NCBI GenBank assembly: GCA_026982215.1
Contig: JALSHN010000066.1
Coordinates: 1 to 5,302 of the forward strand
Length of the DNA stretch: 5,302 bases
Direction of reading: 5' to 3'
Source of the DNA: Gammaproteobacteria bacterium
GTDB lineage: Bacteria > Pseudomonadota > Gammaproteobacteria > S012-40
Shown here: positions 1 to 5,302 of the stretch, one piece after another
Numbering within the stretch: the stretch's first letter is position 1
Layout of the letters: each line of letters opens with the position of its first letter
Notes under the pieces: generated by a model
What the model was told of the DNA's origin: nothing
What the model saw: the letters and a program-made list of their open reading frames with translations, nothing else
The model's database searches: none
Program-made: the position numbers and the translations under genes

Positions 1-22
1 CCCACGCACCTCACTCAATTTC

Positions 23-64
23 AAAAAAACAGCCCCCCGCGAGTCAGAGCGGAGACCACCGCTC
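23..64 (-). terminator. Possible intrinsic terminator after the PAP2 gene
   Basis: About 85 bases after the PAP2 stop, the minus strand forms a perfect 6-bp hairpin, GAGCGG-TGGTCT-CCGCTC (64-47), with a run of seven T at 29-23. The hairpin is 17 bases from the T run, too far for a classic terminator. A competing hairpin closer to it, CTCCGC with GCGGGG around an 8-base loop (one G-T pair), ends about 5 bases before the T run. Either could contribute to ending the transcript. The geometry is imperfect, so this is tentative. Confidence 0.35.
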
Positions 65-124
65 CACCCGGGAGCCTAACCATTGCAGCGGAATCGAGGC
101 TGAAAAACCCCGGCGAGGGCGAGA

Positions 125-139
125 GGCGCCACCAGCGCC
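125..139 (-). other. Small GC-rich hairpin just after the PAP2 stop
   Basis: The minus strand reads GGCGC-TGGTG-GCGCC, a 5-bp stem that extends to 9 bp if two G-T pairs are allowed using the preceding G8 run (145-138). A T5 tract follows, but 17 bases away (107-103), so this is not a clean terminator. It may stabilise the 3' end of the transcript. The rest of 1-149 shows no gene on either strand. Confidence 0.3.
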
Positions 140-149
140 CCCCCCTGCC

Positions 150-848
150 TCACCAGGCCTGTGACCAGCTCATGGCCTGGGGAGTGAATCGCCAGGACGA
201 ACCGCCGCCTCCCGCGGCCCAGCGTCCGGCAAAGACCCCCACCGCCGCGCCGGCGACCACGTCGGAGAGCCAGTGGCGCCGGTATCGGATCCGCGCCAAC
301 GCCGTGCCACCCGCCAGGGCATAGGCCGCCGCCCGCTGCCAAAACGGGCGGGGACGACGCTCGGCCCAGGCGGTGGACAGAGCGAAGGCCAGGGTGGCAT
401 GGCCGGAAGGAAAGGCATCGCCTCCAGAGAACCAACGTCCCGGATCGGCCTCCCCCACGGCGAAGGCATCGGGACGCAGCCGGCCGCTGCCCCATTTCAC
501 CAACCCGGTGAACGACACCCCCACCGCGGCGGCCCGCAACATCGCCGCCCCATCCTCACGCCATTCGCGACGAACCGCCCCCGCAGCCCACAACCCCAGC
601 GGCACCGCCAAGGCCTGCGGCCCACCCCAGGCGTTCACCCAACGCCACCCCCAGGGATCCCGCCGGGAACGGGGAAAACCCGCCTCCACCACCCCGTCCA
701 AGGCAAAAGACAGCGCCAGCGCCCCGCCCCACCACGGCCAGTCCGCCTTTTCCACCCCTGGTAGCGGCGTGGAGAGCAGCCACAGCGGAATCAGCCACCC
801 TCCTCGCAGCAGACCCCGCTTAACGCGGCACACGTCCCTTCCCGCCAT
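150..848 (-). CDS. PAP2-family membrane phosphatase
   Basis: Type-2 phosphatidic acid phosphatase (PgpB/BacA-independent UPP phosphatase class), a membrane enzyme that removes phosphate from lipid phosphates or pyrophosphates on the outer face of the inner membrane. Numbered from the ATG at 848 (232 aa), all three family motifs are found: K118-x6-RP (RP at 125-126), PSGH (147-150), and R186-x5-H192-x3-D196. In the third motif the usual Ser before Arg is Ala. Catalytic H192 and supporting H150 and D196 are intact. About six hydrophobic segments are visible (near 17-30, 38-54, 77-92, 103-116, 148-162, 173-209), the first resembling a signal anchor after a basic stretch (RVKRGLLR). The start is uncertain: GTG at 854, ATG at 848 or GTG at 833 (after GGGAAGGGAC) are all possible; each overlaps the protease gene. 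Substrate could be undecaprenyl pyrophosphate, phosphatidylglycerol phosphate, phosphatidate or lipid A; the sequence does not decide. It appears to be the last gene of the cluster. Confidence 0.9.
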   Translation of the reverse strand: MAGRDVCRVKRGLLRGGWLIPLWLLSTPLPGVEKADWPWWGGALALSFALDGVVEAGFPRSRRDPWGWRWVNAWGGPQALAVPLGLWAAGAVRREWREDGAAMLRAAAVGVSFTGLVKWGSGRLRPDAFAVGEADPGRWFSGGDAFPSGHATLAFALSTAWAERRPRPFWQRAAAYALAGGTALARIRYRRHWLSDVVAGAAVGVFAGRWAAGGGGSSWRFTPQAMSWSQAW

Positions 849-1659
849 CCCCACCGCGGGGGCCGGGCAAAAACTCCACGCTGGAGGCTGATTGCACCGG
901 TTGCGGATAGAGCGACATCAGTTCCAGCACCTCCTCAGGAATGGCATCCGAGACCGGCAGGCCCAGCTCACGGGCATGCTCGAAGGTAATGGGATAATCA
1001 TGGGTCCAGGTCCCGGTGGAGAGCAGGCGCGCCACTTCCTTGGCCTTCTCCGGCGCCATCTTGTCTTCCAGCAACTCCTCCACCGACTGGCGCACCTGCT
1101 CGATGGCCTTGCGACCCACATCGGCCAACACCAGCGTGCGATCGTCCACGTCCTTGGGGGGTTTCTCCTCCACCACCTTGAGCAGCGAGGCCGCGGGGAG
1201 ATCACCCAATTGCGGATCCACTGGTCCCAACACCGCATGCGGCGACATGACGATCTCGTCCGCCGCCAGCGAGATGAGCGTGCCGCCGGACATGGCGTAA
1301 TGCGGCACGAACACCGTCACCTTGCCGGGATGTTTCTTGAGAGCGCGGGCGATCTGCAACGACGCCAGTACCAACCCGCCCGGGGTGTGCAGCACCAGAT
1401 CGATGGGGACATCGGGATCAGTCATGTGGATGGCACGCATCACCGCCTCGGAATCATCGATATTGATGTAACGCATCAACGGAAATCCCAGCAGGCGCAT
1501 GGTTTCCTGACGATGCACCAACAGGATCACCCGCGACCCCCGACGCTCCTCGATGGCAGCGATCTTGCGGGTACGGGCCGACTCCACCATCCGCTGCTGA
1601 ATCACCGGCTGGATCGCCGAAAGGATGAAAAACAACCAAAACAGGTCCATCACACTCAT
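820..1659 (-). CDS. SDH/SppA-like membrane-anchored serine protease (ClpP-crotonase fold)
   Basis: Resembles the SDH_sah ('serine dehydrogenase proteinase') family, relatives of signal peptide peptidase SppA and ClpP. The 279-aa protein begins with one hydrophobic helix (about 5-20), an N-terminal membrane anchor, then a basic linker (22-40). Its core contains DLVLHTPGG (87-95), the crotonase-fold loop expected to form the oxyanion hole, and FVPHYAMSGGTLISLAADEIVMSPHAVLGPVDPQLG (117-152, interrupted here only by numbering), in which S124 of the SGG motif is the predicted nucleophile. The base is not certain: H141 (ClpP-like position) and K184 (SppA-like position) are both candidates. A charged helix (185-215) follows, and the tail from about 265 is Gly/Arg-rich and probably disordered. 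By analogy it degrades membrane-protein remnants or peptides; the exact substrate is unknown, and despite the family name it is unlikely to be a serine dehydratase. It lies between a rhomboid protease and a PAP2 phosphatase, overlapping the start of the latter. Confidence 0.88.
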   Translation of the reverse strand: MSVMDLFWLFFILSAIQPVIQQRMVESARTRKIAAIEERRGSRVILLVHRQETMRLLGFPLMRYINIDDSEAVMRAIHMTDPDVPIDLVLHTPGGLVLASLQIARALKKHPGKVTVFVPHYAMSGGTLISLAADEIVMSPHAVLGPVDPQLGDLPAASLLKVVEEKPPKDVDDRTLVLADVGRKAIEQVRQSVEELLEDKMAPEKAKEVARLLSTGTWTHDYPITFEHARELGLPVSDAIPEEVLELMSLYPQPVQSASSVEFLPGPRGGDGGKGRVPR

Positions 1660-1667
1660 GATTCACA

Positions 1668-1671
1668 CTCC
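1668..1671 (-). promoter_or_regulatory. Ribosome binding site of the SDH/SppA-like protease gene
   Basis: GGAG on the minus strand lies 8 bases from the ATG at 1659, within the 31-base gap after the rhomboid stop. A second in-frame ATG three codons later (1650) has no comparable sequence at the right distance, so 1659 is chosen. Confidence 0.6.
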
Positions 1672-1690
1672 GGTCTGAAAATGAGCGAAT

Positions 1691-2428
1691 TCAGGCCTTC
1701 TCCCCCCGCGGGCCATAGCCCAGATAGGTCTGGTCACGCCAATAGTGCGGCGGGTGGCGCGGGCGGAACAGCCGATAGAGCACCGCGCCGGCAACGAAAC
1801 CACCGATGTGCGCCCACCAGGCGATGCCACCGCCCACCCTCGGCTGCAGCAGATCGGTGATGCCGGGGATCACCTGCATCAGATACCAGATGAGCGCAAA
1901 CAGCAACGCCGGCAGCTCGAAGAAGAAAGGAAAAAACAAAATGGGCACCATGATGATGATCCGTGCCCGAGGAAACAGGATCCCATAAGCGGAAATCATC
2001 CCGGCGATGGCCCCCGAGGCCCCCAGAGCCGGGATCACCGAGAAGGCATTGAAGGCGTAATGGGTAAAACTCGCCGCCAGCCCACACAACAGATAGAACA
2101 ACAAAAAACGCCCATGGCCGAAACGGTCCTCCACCGCCGAGCCCATGATCCACAACACCCACATGTTGCCGATCAAGTGCCCCCACCCCCCATGCATGAA
2201 CATGTTGGTGAAAAAGGGCAGATAATCATAGGGATTCAAGCCGTTGGCCAAGGCCCAGGCCGGATCGGAAAAACGCCGCGGTACCAAGGCCCACTGATAG
2301 GCCAGCGCCTGGGCCTCCTGGGGGGAGAGAGAGATCTGGTACCAGAATACCAACACATTGATGGCGATCAGCCCCCACACCACCAACGGGGGGTGACGCC
2401 GGGGCACGGTATCATCGATGGGAAACAT
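1691..2428 (-). CDS. Rhomboid-family intramembrane serine protease
   Basis: Polytopic inner-membrane protease (family S54) that cleaves substrates inside or next to their transmembrane helices. At 245 aa it has the compact six-helix bacterial layout with a short soluble N-terminus and a charged C-terminal tail. The catalytic dyad is complete: nucleophile S138 in GASGAIAG (136-143) and general base H207 in WWAHIGGFVAGA (204-215). The oxyanion-hole region is HGGWGHLIGN (79-88), with H84 and N88 matching the conserved H/N of E. coli GlpG. Loop-1 features are present (WIMGSAVEDRFG, 93-104). Hydrophobic helices lie near 13-30, 74-96, 107-128, 131-152, 157-182 and 203-220. The start at 2428 is preceded by AGGA at good spacing. 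The gene ends 31 bases before a second membrane protease gene, which suggests linked roles in membrane-protein turnover. Substrates are unknown; the protein should be active as all catalytic residues are present. Confidence 0.96.
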   Translation of the reverse strand: MFPIDDTVPRRHPPLVVWGLIAINVLVFWYQISLSPQEAQALAYQWALVPRRFSDPAWALANGLNPYDYLPFFTNMFMHGGWGHLIGNMWVLWIMGSAVEDRFGHGRFLLFYLLCGLAASFTHYAFNAFSVIPALGASGAIAGMISAYGILFPRARIIIMVPILFFPFFFELPALLFALIWYLMQVIPGITDLLQPRVGGGIAWWAHIGGFVAGAVLYRLFRPRHPPHYWRDQTYLGYGPRGEKA

Positions 2429-2500
2429 GGGGCATCCTGATTGTTTTTGTTGGCAACCCGCTCAAGACTAGTCCAAGCGGACCGCAACCGCAGCCCCCCC
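2429..2500 (-). other. 72-base gap between nagZ and the rhomboid gene
   Basis: The largest internal non-coding gap in the window. On the minus strand it starts with a G7 run just after the nagZ stop, contains the perfect 8-base palindrome GACTAGTC (2465-2472), and becomes A-rich (ACAAAAACAA) just before the ribosome binding site AGGA (2438-2435, 6 bases from the rhomboid ATG). I see no strong terminator hairpin with a T tract. A weak promoter is possible (TTGGAC followed 17 bases later by CCAACA), but the -10 match is poor. It could be plain operon spacer or the site of an internal promoter. Confidence 0.3.
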
Positions 2501-3523
2501 TCAGGCCCACTCCCACAAGCGCTCGGCCAGAGCAGCGGCGCGAGCGTGACGGGGATCGCGCGTCAACCGTCCCCAATCCAGCCGCCCCCGGCCATGCAAA
2601 TGGGCCAACCGCACCCCGCGCGCGGGATCGGCCTCCGGTCGCACCCGGCGCAACACCGCCGCCACCGCATCGGGATCGTTGCACACCAACACCAAGTCAC
2701 AACCCGCCCCCAACGCCGCCTCCACCCGCGCCGGCATCGCCCCCATCACCGCCGCCCCCGCCATGGACAGATCATCGCTGATCACCGCCCCCTGAAACCC
2801 AAACCGCTCCCGCAGCACGGTCTTGATCCAATAAGGCGAGAACCCGGCCGGCAGGGTATCGGCGTGACGATACACCACATGGGCGAGCATCACCCCTTCC
2901 AAGCCATTGCGGATCAGATGAGCGAAAGGCTGGATATCCTCCTCCACGGCCTCCAAGGCCCGCTCATCCACAGGGAGCGATTGGTGGGAATCCGGCGCCA
3001 CCGCCCCATGACCGGGGAAATGCTTGCCCACCGCAGCCATCCCCGCAGCCTGCATGCCCCGGCGAACCGCCGCCCCCAGCGCCGCCACCACCCGGGGATC
3101 GCCATGGAAGGCCCGGTCACCGATCACCTCGGAGACCCCCCGATCCAGATCCAACACCGGGGCGAAGCTGAAATCGACCCCTACGGCACGCAACTCGGCG
3201 GCCAGCAGCCACCCCATCTCCACCGCCTCCTCCAGCGCCGCGGCCGCATCGGCCTCATAGCGCCGCCCCAAGGCACGCATGGGAGGAATGCGGCTGAACC
3301 CCTCGCGGAAACGTTGCACCCGTCCGCCCTCGTGATCCACCGCGATCAACGGTTTGGGGCGCTTGACGGTGGCGATTTCCGCCACCAGTGCCGTCAATTG
3401 TTCCCGATGCTGAAAATTGCGGCTGAACAGGATCACCCCCCCCACGCGTGGATCGGCGATCCAGCGACGCTCCCGCTCGCTCAGCGCGACACCCTCCACA
3501 TCGATCATCAACGGCCCGAGCAT
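2501..3523 (-). CDS. nagZ: NagZ, beta-N-acetylhexosaminidase (GH3), peptidoglycan recycling
   Basis: Cytoplasmic glycoside hydrolase family 3 enzyme. It removes GlcNAc from GlcNAc-1,6-anhydroMurNAc-peptides taken in during peptidoglycan turnover; in some Gram-negatives its products control AmpR-dependent beta-lactamase. From the chosen start the protein is 340 aa, close to E. coli NagZ (341 aa), and opens MLGPLMIDVEG, like the E. coli N-terminus. It is a single TIM-barrel domain without signal peptide. Visible motifs: AVDHEGGRVQRFREGFSR (61-78, substrate-binding loop), VDFSFAPVLDLD (116-127), KHFPGHG (167-173), the mobile-loop catalytic D178-x-H180 (PDSH) characteristic of NagZ, and the nucleophile D250 in VISDDLSM (247-254). 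All key residues are intact. The frame extends 12 codons upstream to 3559, but that would overlap the permease gene and lacks a ribosome binding site. Tight spacing to the peptide permeases suggests a shared transcript; the rhomboid gene follows after 72 bases. Confidence 0.96.
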   Translation of the reverse strand: MLGPLMIDVEGVALSERERRWIADPRVGGVILFSRNFQHREQLTALVAEIATVKRPKPLIAVDHEGGRVQRFREGFSRIPPMRALGRRYEADAAAALEEAVEMGWLLAAELRAVGVDFSFAPVLDLDRGVSEVIGDRAFHGDPRVVAALGAAVRRGMQAAGMAAVGKHFPGHGAVAPDSHQSLPVDERALEAVEEDIQPFAHLIRNGLEGVMLAHVVYRHADTLPAGFSPYWIKTVLRERFGFQGAVISDDLSMAGAAVMGAMPARVEAALGAGCDLVLVCNDPDAVAAVLRRVRPEADPARGVRLAHLHGRGRLDWGRLTRDPRHARAAALAERLWEWA

Positions 3524-3535
3524 CCCTTCCCCCTC
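3524..3535 (-). promoter_or_regulatory. Ribosome binding site that decides the nagZ start
   Basis: The minus strand reads GAGGGGGAAGGG directly before the ATG at 3523; the GAGGG core is 7 bases from that ATG and overlaps the TGA of the permease gene. Two ATGs further upstream in the same frame (3559 and 3541) have no such sequence before them and would overlap the permease gene, so 3523 is favoured. Confidence 0.7.
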
Positions 3536-4331
3536 AGCCATGGCGACGCATGCGCACATCGAGACGATCGCGCAAGCGATCTCCCAGCAGATTCACCGCC
3601 AGCACCACCGCGGCGATGGCCAACCCCGGCGCCAACACCAGATGCGGCGCCACCAGCATATAGCGGGTGCCGTCGCGGATCATACTCCCCCACGAGGCCT
3701 CCGGCGGCTGCACCCCCAGCCCCAAAAACGACAGACTGGCCTCGGCGATCACCACCCCGGCCACACCGAACGTGGCCTCGACGATGAGAGGCGCGGCGAT
3801 CAACGGCAACAAATGCCGTGAAACGATACGCGGCGTCCCCGCCCCCAGGGCCTGGGCGGCGACCACGTGATCACGGTGTTTCAGACTCAGCACCTGGGCC
3901 CGCGCCAAGCGGGCATACCCCACCCAGCCCACCACCGACAACGCCAGCACCACGTTCTCGATTCCCGGCCCCAGGATCCCCGCCAGGGCGATGGCCAGCA
4001 AGATTCCCGGCACCGCCAGAAAGATATCGATCAAGCGCACCACCAGCAGATCGAACCAACCGCCCACGTAAGCGCTCAAGGCCCCGATCACCGTCCCCAC
4101 CACCAACGACAAGGCCACCACCCACAGTGCCACCAGAAACGAGGTGCGTGCCCCGAACACCAGCCGATCCCACACCGGCCGCCCGAGATCGTCATAACCG
4201 AGCCAAGCCCCTGGAGACGGTCCCTGGAGAATGGAATCCAAATGCACCCCGTCGGGCGAAAGCGGCAACCACGGCCCCACCAGGGCCATCAAGGCCCACA
4301 GCAACAAAATCAACAACGGCCAGTGGCGCAT
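3534..4331 (-). CDS. DppC/OppC-type ABC transporter permease
   Basis: Second permease of the peptide/nickel-type ABC importer, forming the membrane heterodimer with the DppB-like protein encoded just upstream (3-base gap; GAGGG of its ribosome binding site lies in the last codons of that gene). It is 265 aa, slightly shorter than the usual 280-300 aa because its N-terminal region is short. One membrane helix (about 5-23) leads to the family signature LGYDDLGRPVWDRLVFGART (44-63). Further helices lie near 64-88, 97-121, 125-147 and 226-249. The EAA-type ATPase-docking loop is at about 155-176 (HVVAAQALGAG ... RHLLP). The well-conserved SFLGLGVQPPEASWG is at 201-215, and the C-terminus has GDRLRDRLDVR (250-260). 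The stop is 10 bases before the chosen nagZ start, suggesting co-translation with nagZ. The transported substrate is not shown by the sequence. Confidence 0.93.
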   Translation of the reverse strand: MRHWPLLILLLWALMALVGPWLPLSPDGVHLDSILQGPSPGAWLGYDDLGRPVWDRLVFGARTSFLVALWVVALSLVVGTVIGALSAYVGGWFDLLVVRLIDIFLAVPGILLAIALAGILGPGIENVVLALSVVGWVGYARLARAQVLSLKHRDHVVAAQALGAGTPRIVSRHLLPLIAAPLIVEATFGVAGVVIAEASLSFLGLGVQPPEASWGSMIRDGTRYMLVAPHLVLAPGLAIAAVVLAVNLLGDRLRDRLDVRMRRHG

Positions 4332-4334
4332 CGC

Positions 4335-5261
4335 TCAGCCCTCGCCCAAACGGATGCGCGGATCCACCCAGGCATAGACCACATCGGTGGCGGTGTTCAC
4401 CGCCACATAAGCGAAGGAAATCAACAACACACACGCCTGCACCAACGGATAGTCCCGCTGTTGGATGGCCTCCAGGGTCAACAGCCCCACCCCCGGCCAG
4501 GAAAAGACCGTCTCGGTGATCACCGCCCCACCCAACAAGGTCCCCAACTGCAACCCCAGCACCGTGATCACTGGCAACGCAGCGTTCCGCAACGCATGAC
4601 GCCACAGCACCTCCCTGTCCGCCAGCCCCTTGGCCCGTGCGGTACGAATGTAATCCTCGCTCAGCACCTCCAACAAAGCCGAACGCAGCATACGCGCCAA
4701 GATCGCCGCCAGAGCGGTACCCAAGGTCAACGCCGGCAACACCAGTGACGCCGGCCCCTCCCGCCCACTCACCGGAAACCAGCCCAGCCACAGGGAAAAA
4801 ACCAGGATGAGTAGCGGCCCCATCCAGAAATTGGGGATGGAGACCCCCGCCAGGGAAAACCCCATCGCCAGCCGATCCCAAATGCTGTCGCGGTACATCG
4901 CCGCCAGAGCCCCCAAGGGAAAAGCGATCACCACTGCCACCAACAGCGCCGCCGCCGCCAACTCCACCGTGGCCGGCAAACGCTCCAACAGGATCTCCAT
5001 GATGGGTTGGCGATAATGCAACGACTGCCCCAGATCCCCCCGTGCCAAGCCGGCGAGATAATCCCCCAATTGCACCCACAACGGACGGTCCAGCCCCAGA
5101 GCGGCACGCAAGGCCTCACGATCGGCGGCCCGGGCCGACTCACCCAGCATGATCTCCACTGGATCCCCGGGAATCAGATGGATCAGGGCGAACACCAACA
5201 CGGTGACCCCGAACAGCACCACTCCCGTGGCCAGCAAGCGGGAGGCGAAAAAACTCAGCAT
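4335..5261 (-). CDS. DppB/OppB-type ABC transporter permease
   Basis: Inner-membrane permease of the peptide/nickel (Dpp/Opp/Gsi) ABC importer class; it pairs with a DppC-type partner to form the substrate channel driven by cytoplasmic ATPases. The 308-aa length is usual for the family. The N-terminus has a hydrophobic helix (about 8-30) followed by the family motif HLIPGDP (28-34) and an ALGLDRPLWVQ-type stretch (54-64). Further hydrophobic segments lie near 100-122, 136-161, 172-195, 230-252 and 272-297. The cytoplasmic EAA-type loop that docks the ATPase is at about 203-230 (DYIRTARAKGL ... NAALP, with G212). The C-terminus carries the typical VDPRIR (299-304). The start at 5261 has a good ribosome binding site. 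The DppC-like gene follows after 3 bases. No ATPase or clear substrate-binding gene is visible, so the substrate (dipeptide, oligopeptide, muropeptide, glutathione, nickel) cannot be fixed from sequence. Confidence 0.93.
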   Translation of the reverse strand: MLSFFASRLLATGVVLFGVTVLVFALIHLIPGDPVEIMLGESARAADREALRAALGLDRPLWVQLGDYLAGLARGDLGQSLHYRQPIMEILLERLPATVELAAAALLVAVVIAFPLGALAAMYRDSIWDRLAMGFSLAGVSIPNFWMGPLLILVFSLWLGWFPVSGREGPASLVLPALTLGTALAAILARMLRSALLEVLSEDYIRTARAKGLADREVLWRHALRNAALPVITVLGLQLGTLLGGAVITETVFSWPGVGLLTLEAIQQRDYPLVQACVLLISFAYVAVNTATDVVYAWVDPRIRLGEG

Positions 5262-5302
5262 GGCTCACCTTCGGCGGCGAGACGCCGCAGCTGCCCGCCA
5301 AC
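5255..5302 (-). CDS. Possible C-terminal end of an upstream gene, cut by the window edge
   Basis: One minus-strand frame is open from the right edge and reads VGGQLRRLAAEGEPC before a TGA at 5257-5255. That stop lies inside the start region of the next gene (ATGCTGA), giving a 7-base overlap typical of translationally coupled operon genes. The frame of the permease gene itself has a stop just upstream of its ATG, so this is not an N-terminal extension. The peptide looks like the end of an amphipathic helix. By operon convention the gene before a DppB-type permease is often the periplasmic substrate-binding protein, but 15 residues cannot show this and chance openness over 48 bases is quite possible. 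Identity unknown. Confidence 0.35.
   Translation of the reverse strand, partial: VGGQLRRLAAEGEPC
5262..5271 (-). promoter_or_regulatory. Ribosome binding site of the DppB-like permease gene
   Basis: On the minus strand AAGGTGAGCC immediately precedes the ATG at 5261. The AAGG core sits 6 bases from the ATG, a good Shine-Dalgarno spacing. It lies within the tail of the possible upstream reading frame, as expected for coupled translation, and it supports 5261 as the start. Confidence 0.7.

Noticed and set aside
138..145. Run of eight C (G8 on the coding strand), possible phase-variation tract
   Set aside because: It lies after the PAP2 stop codon, so slippage would not change a protein. Short G runs are common in this G-rich coding strand.
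892..1860. A 322-codon plus-strand open frame
   Set aside because: Antisense to the SDH/SppA-like protease and the end of the rhomboid gene; Arg/His/Gln-rich composition and no recognisable motif.
3524..3559. Longer nagZ start at 3559 or 3541
   Set aside because: These starts overlap the permease gene and lack ribosome binding sites, and the extra residues have no counterpart in E. coli NagZ, which begins at the MGPVMLDVEG-like position.
2441..3787. A 448-codon open frame on the plus strand
   Set aside because: It lies antisense to nagZ, whose motifs are complete. Its product is low-complexity, rich in His, Pro, Arg and Gln, as expected from the reverse complement of GC-rich coding DNA. No domain is recognisable.
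3867..4748. A 293-codon plus-strand open frame
   Set aside because: Antisense to both permease genes; His/Gln/Pro/Arg-rich composition typical of a shadow frame.
4192..5079. A 295-codon minus-strand frame overlapping the permeases
   Set aside because: It is a Gly/Ala/Val-rich shifted frame of the DppB-like gene; the real frame carries the family motifs and a ribosome binding site.
1..5302. CRISPR arrays, insertion sequences, tRNA or rRNA genes, integration sites
   Set aside because: I saw no regularly spaced repeats, terminal inverted repeats, transposase motifs, cloverleaf sequences or rRNA signatures; the genes are intact and closely packed.

Overview
The window is a GC-rich bacterial chromosomal segment. 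Everything recognisable as a gene lies on the minus strand, so transcription runs from the right edge to the left. The protein types suggest a Gram-negative proteobacterium, most likely a gammaproteobacterium or close relative: a short, single-domain cytoplasmic NagZ of enterobacterial length (340 aa), a GlpG/YdcA-style rhomboid, and DppBC-type permeases. That placement is inference from family type only; there is no rRNA or other marker gene.

In transcription order: (1) the last 15 codons of a possible gene cut by the right edge (5255-5302). (2) Two peptide/nickel-type ABC transporter permeases, DppB-like (4335-5261) and DppC-like (3534-4331). (3) nagZ, beta-N-acetylhexosaminidase (2501-3523). 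(4) A rhomboid intramembrane serine protease (1691-2428). (5) A membrane-anchored SDH/SppA-like serine protease of the ClpP-crotonase fold (820-1659). (6) A PAP2-type membrane phosphatase (150-848). The left 149 bases hold no gene, only hairpin-capable sequence and a T7 tract (minus strand) that may end the transcript.

Spacing is tight: a 7-base overlap, then gaps of 3, 10, 72 and 31 bases, then an overlap of about 29 bases. This fits one operon, or two units divided at the 72-base gap between nagZ and the rhomboid gene. Every gene except the PAP2 gene has a clear Shine-Dalgarno sequence at the chosen start.

The shared theme is the cell envelope. NagZ removes GlcNAc from cytoplasmic GlcNAc-anhydroMurNAc-peptides during peptidoglycan recycling. 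The two permeases directly upstream could bring in peptides or muropeptides. The rhomboid and SDH/SppA-like proteases act on membrane proteins or their fragments. PAP2 enzymes dephosphorylate lipid phosphates such as undecaprenyl pyrophosphate. These are mostly known families. What merits a second look is the arrangement: permeases coupled to nagZ, and two membrane proteases side by side. I see no clearly novel system, mobile element, CRISPR array, tRNA or rRNA.
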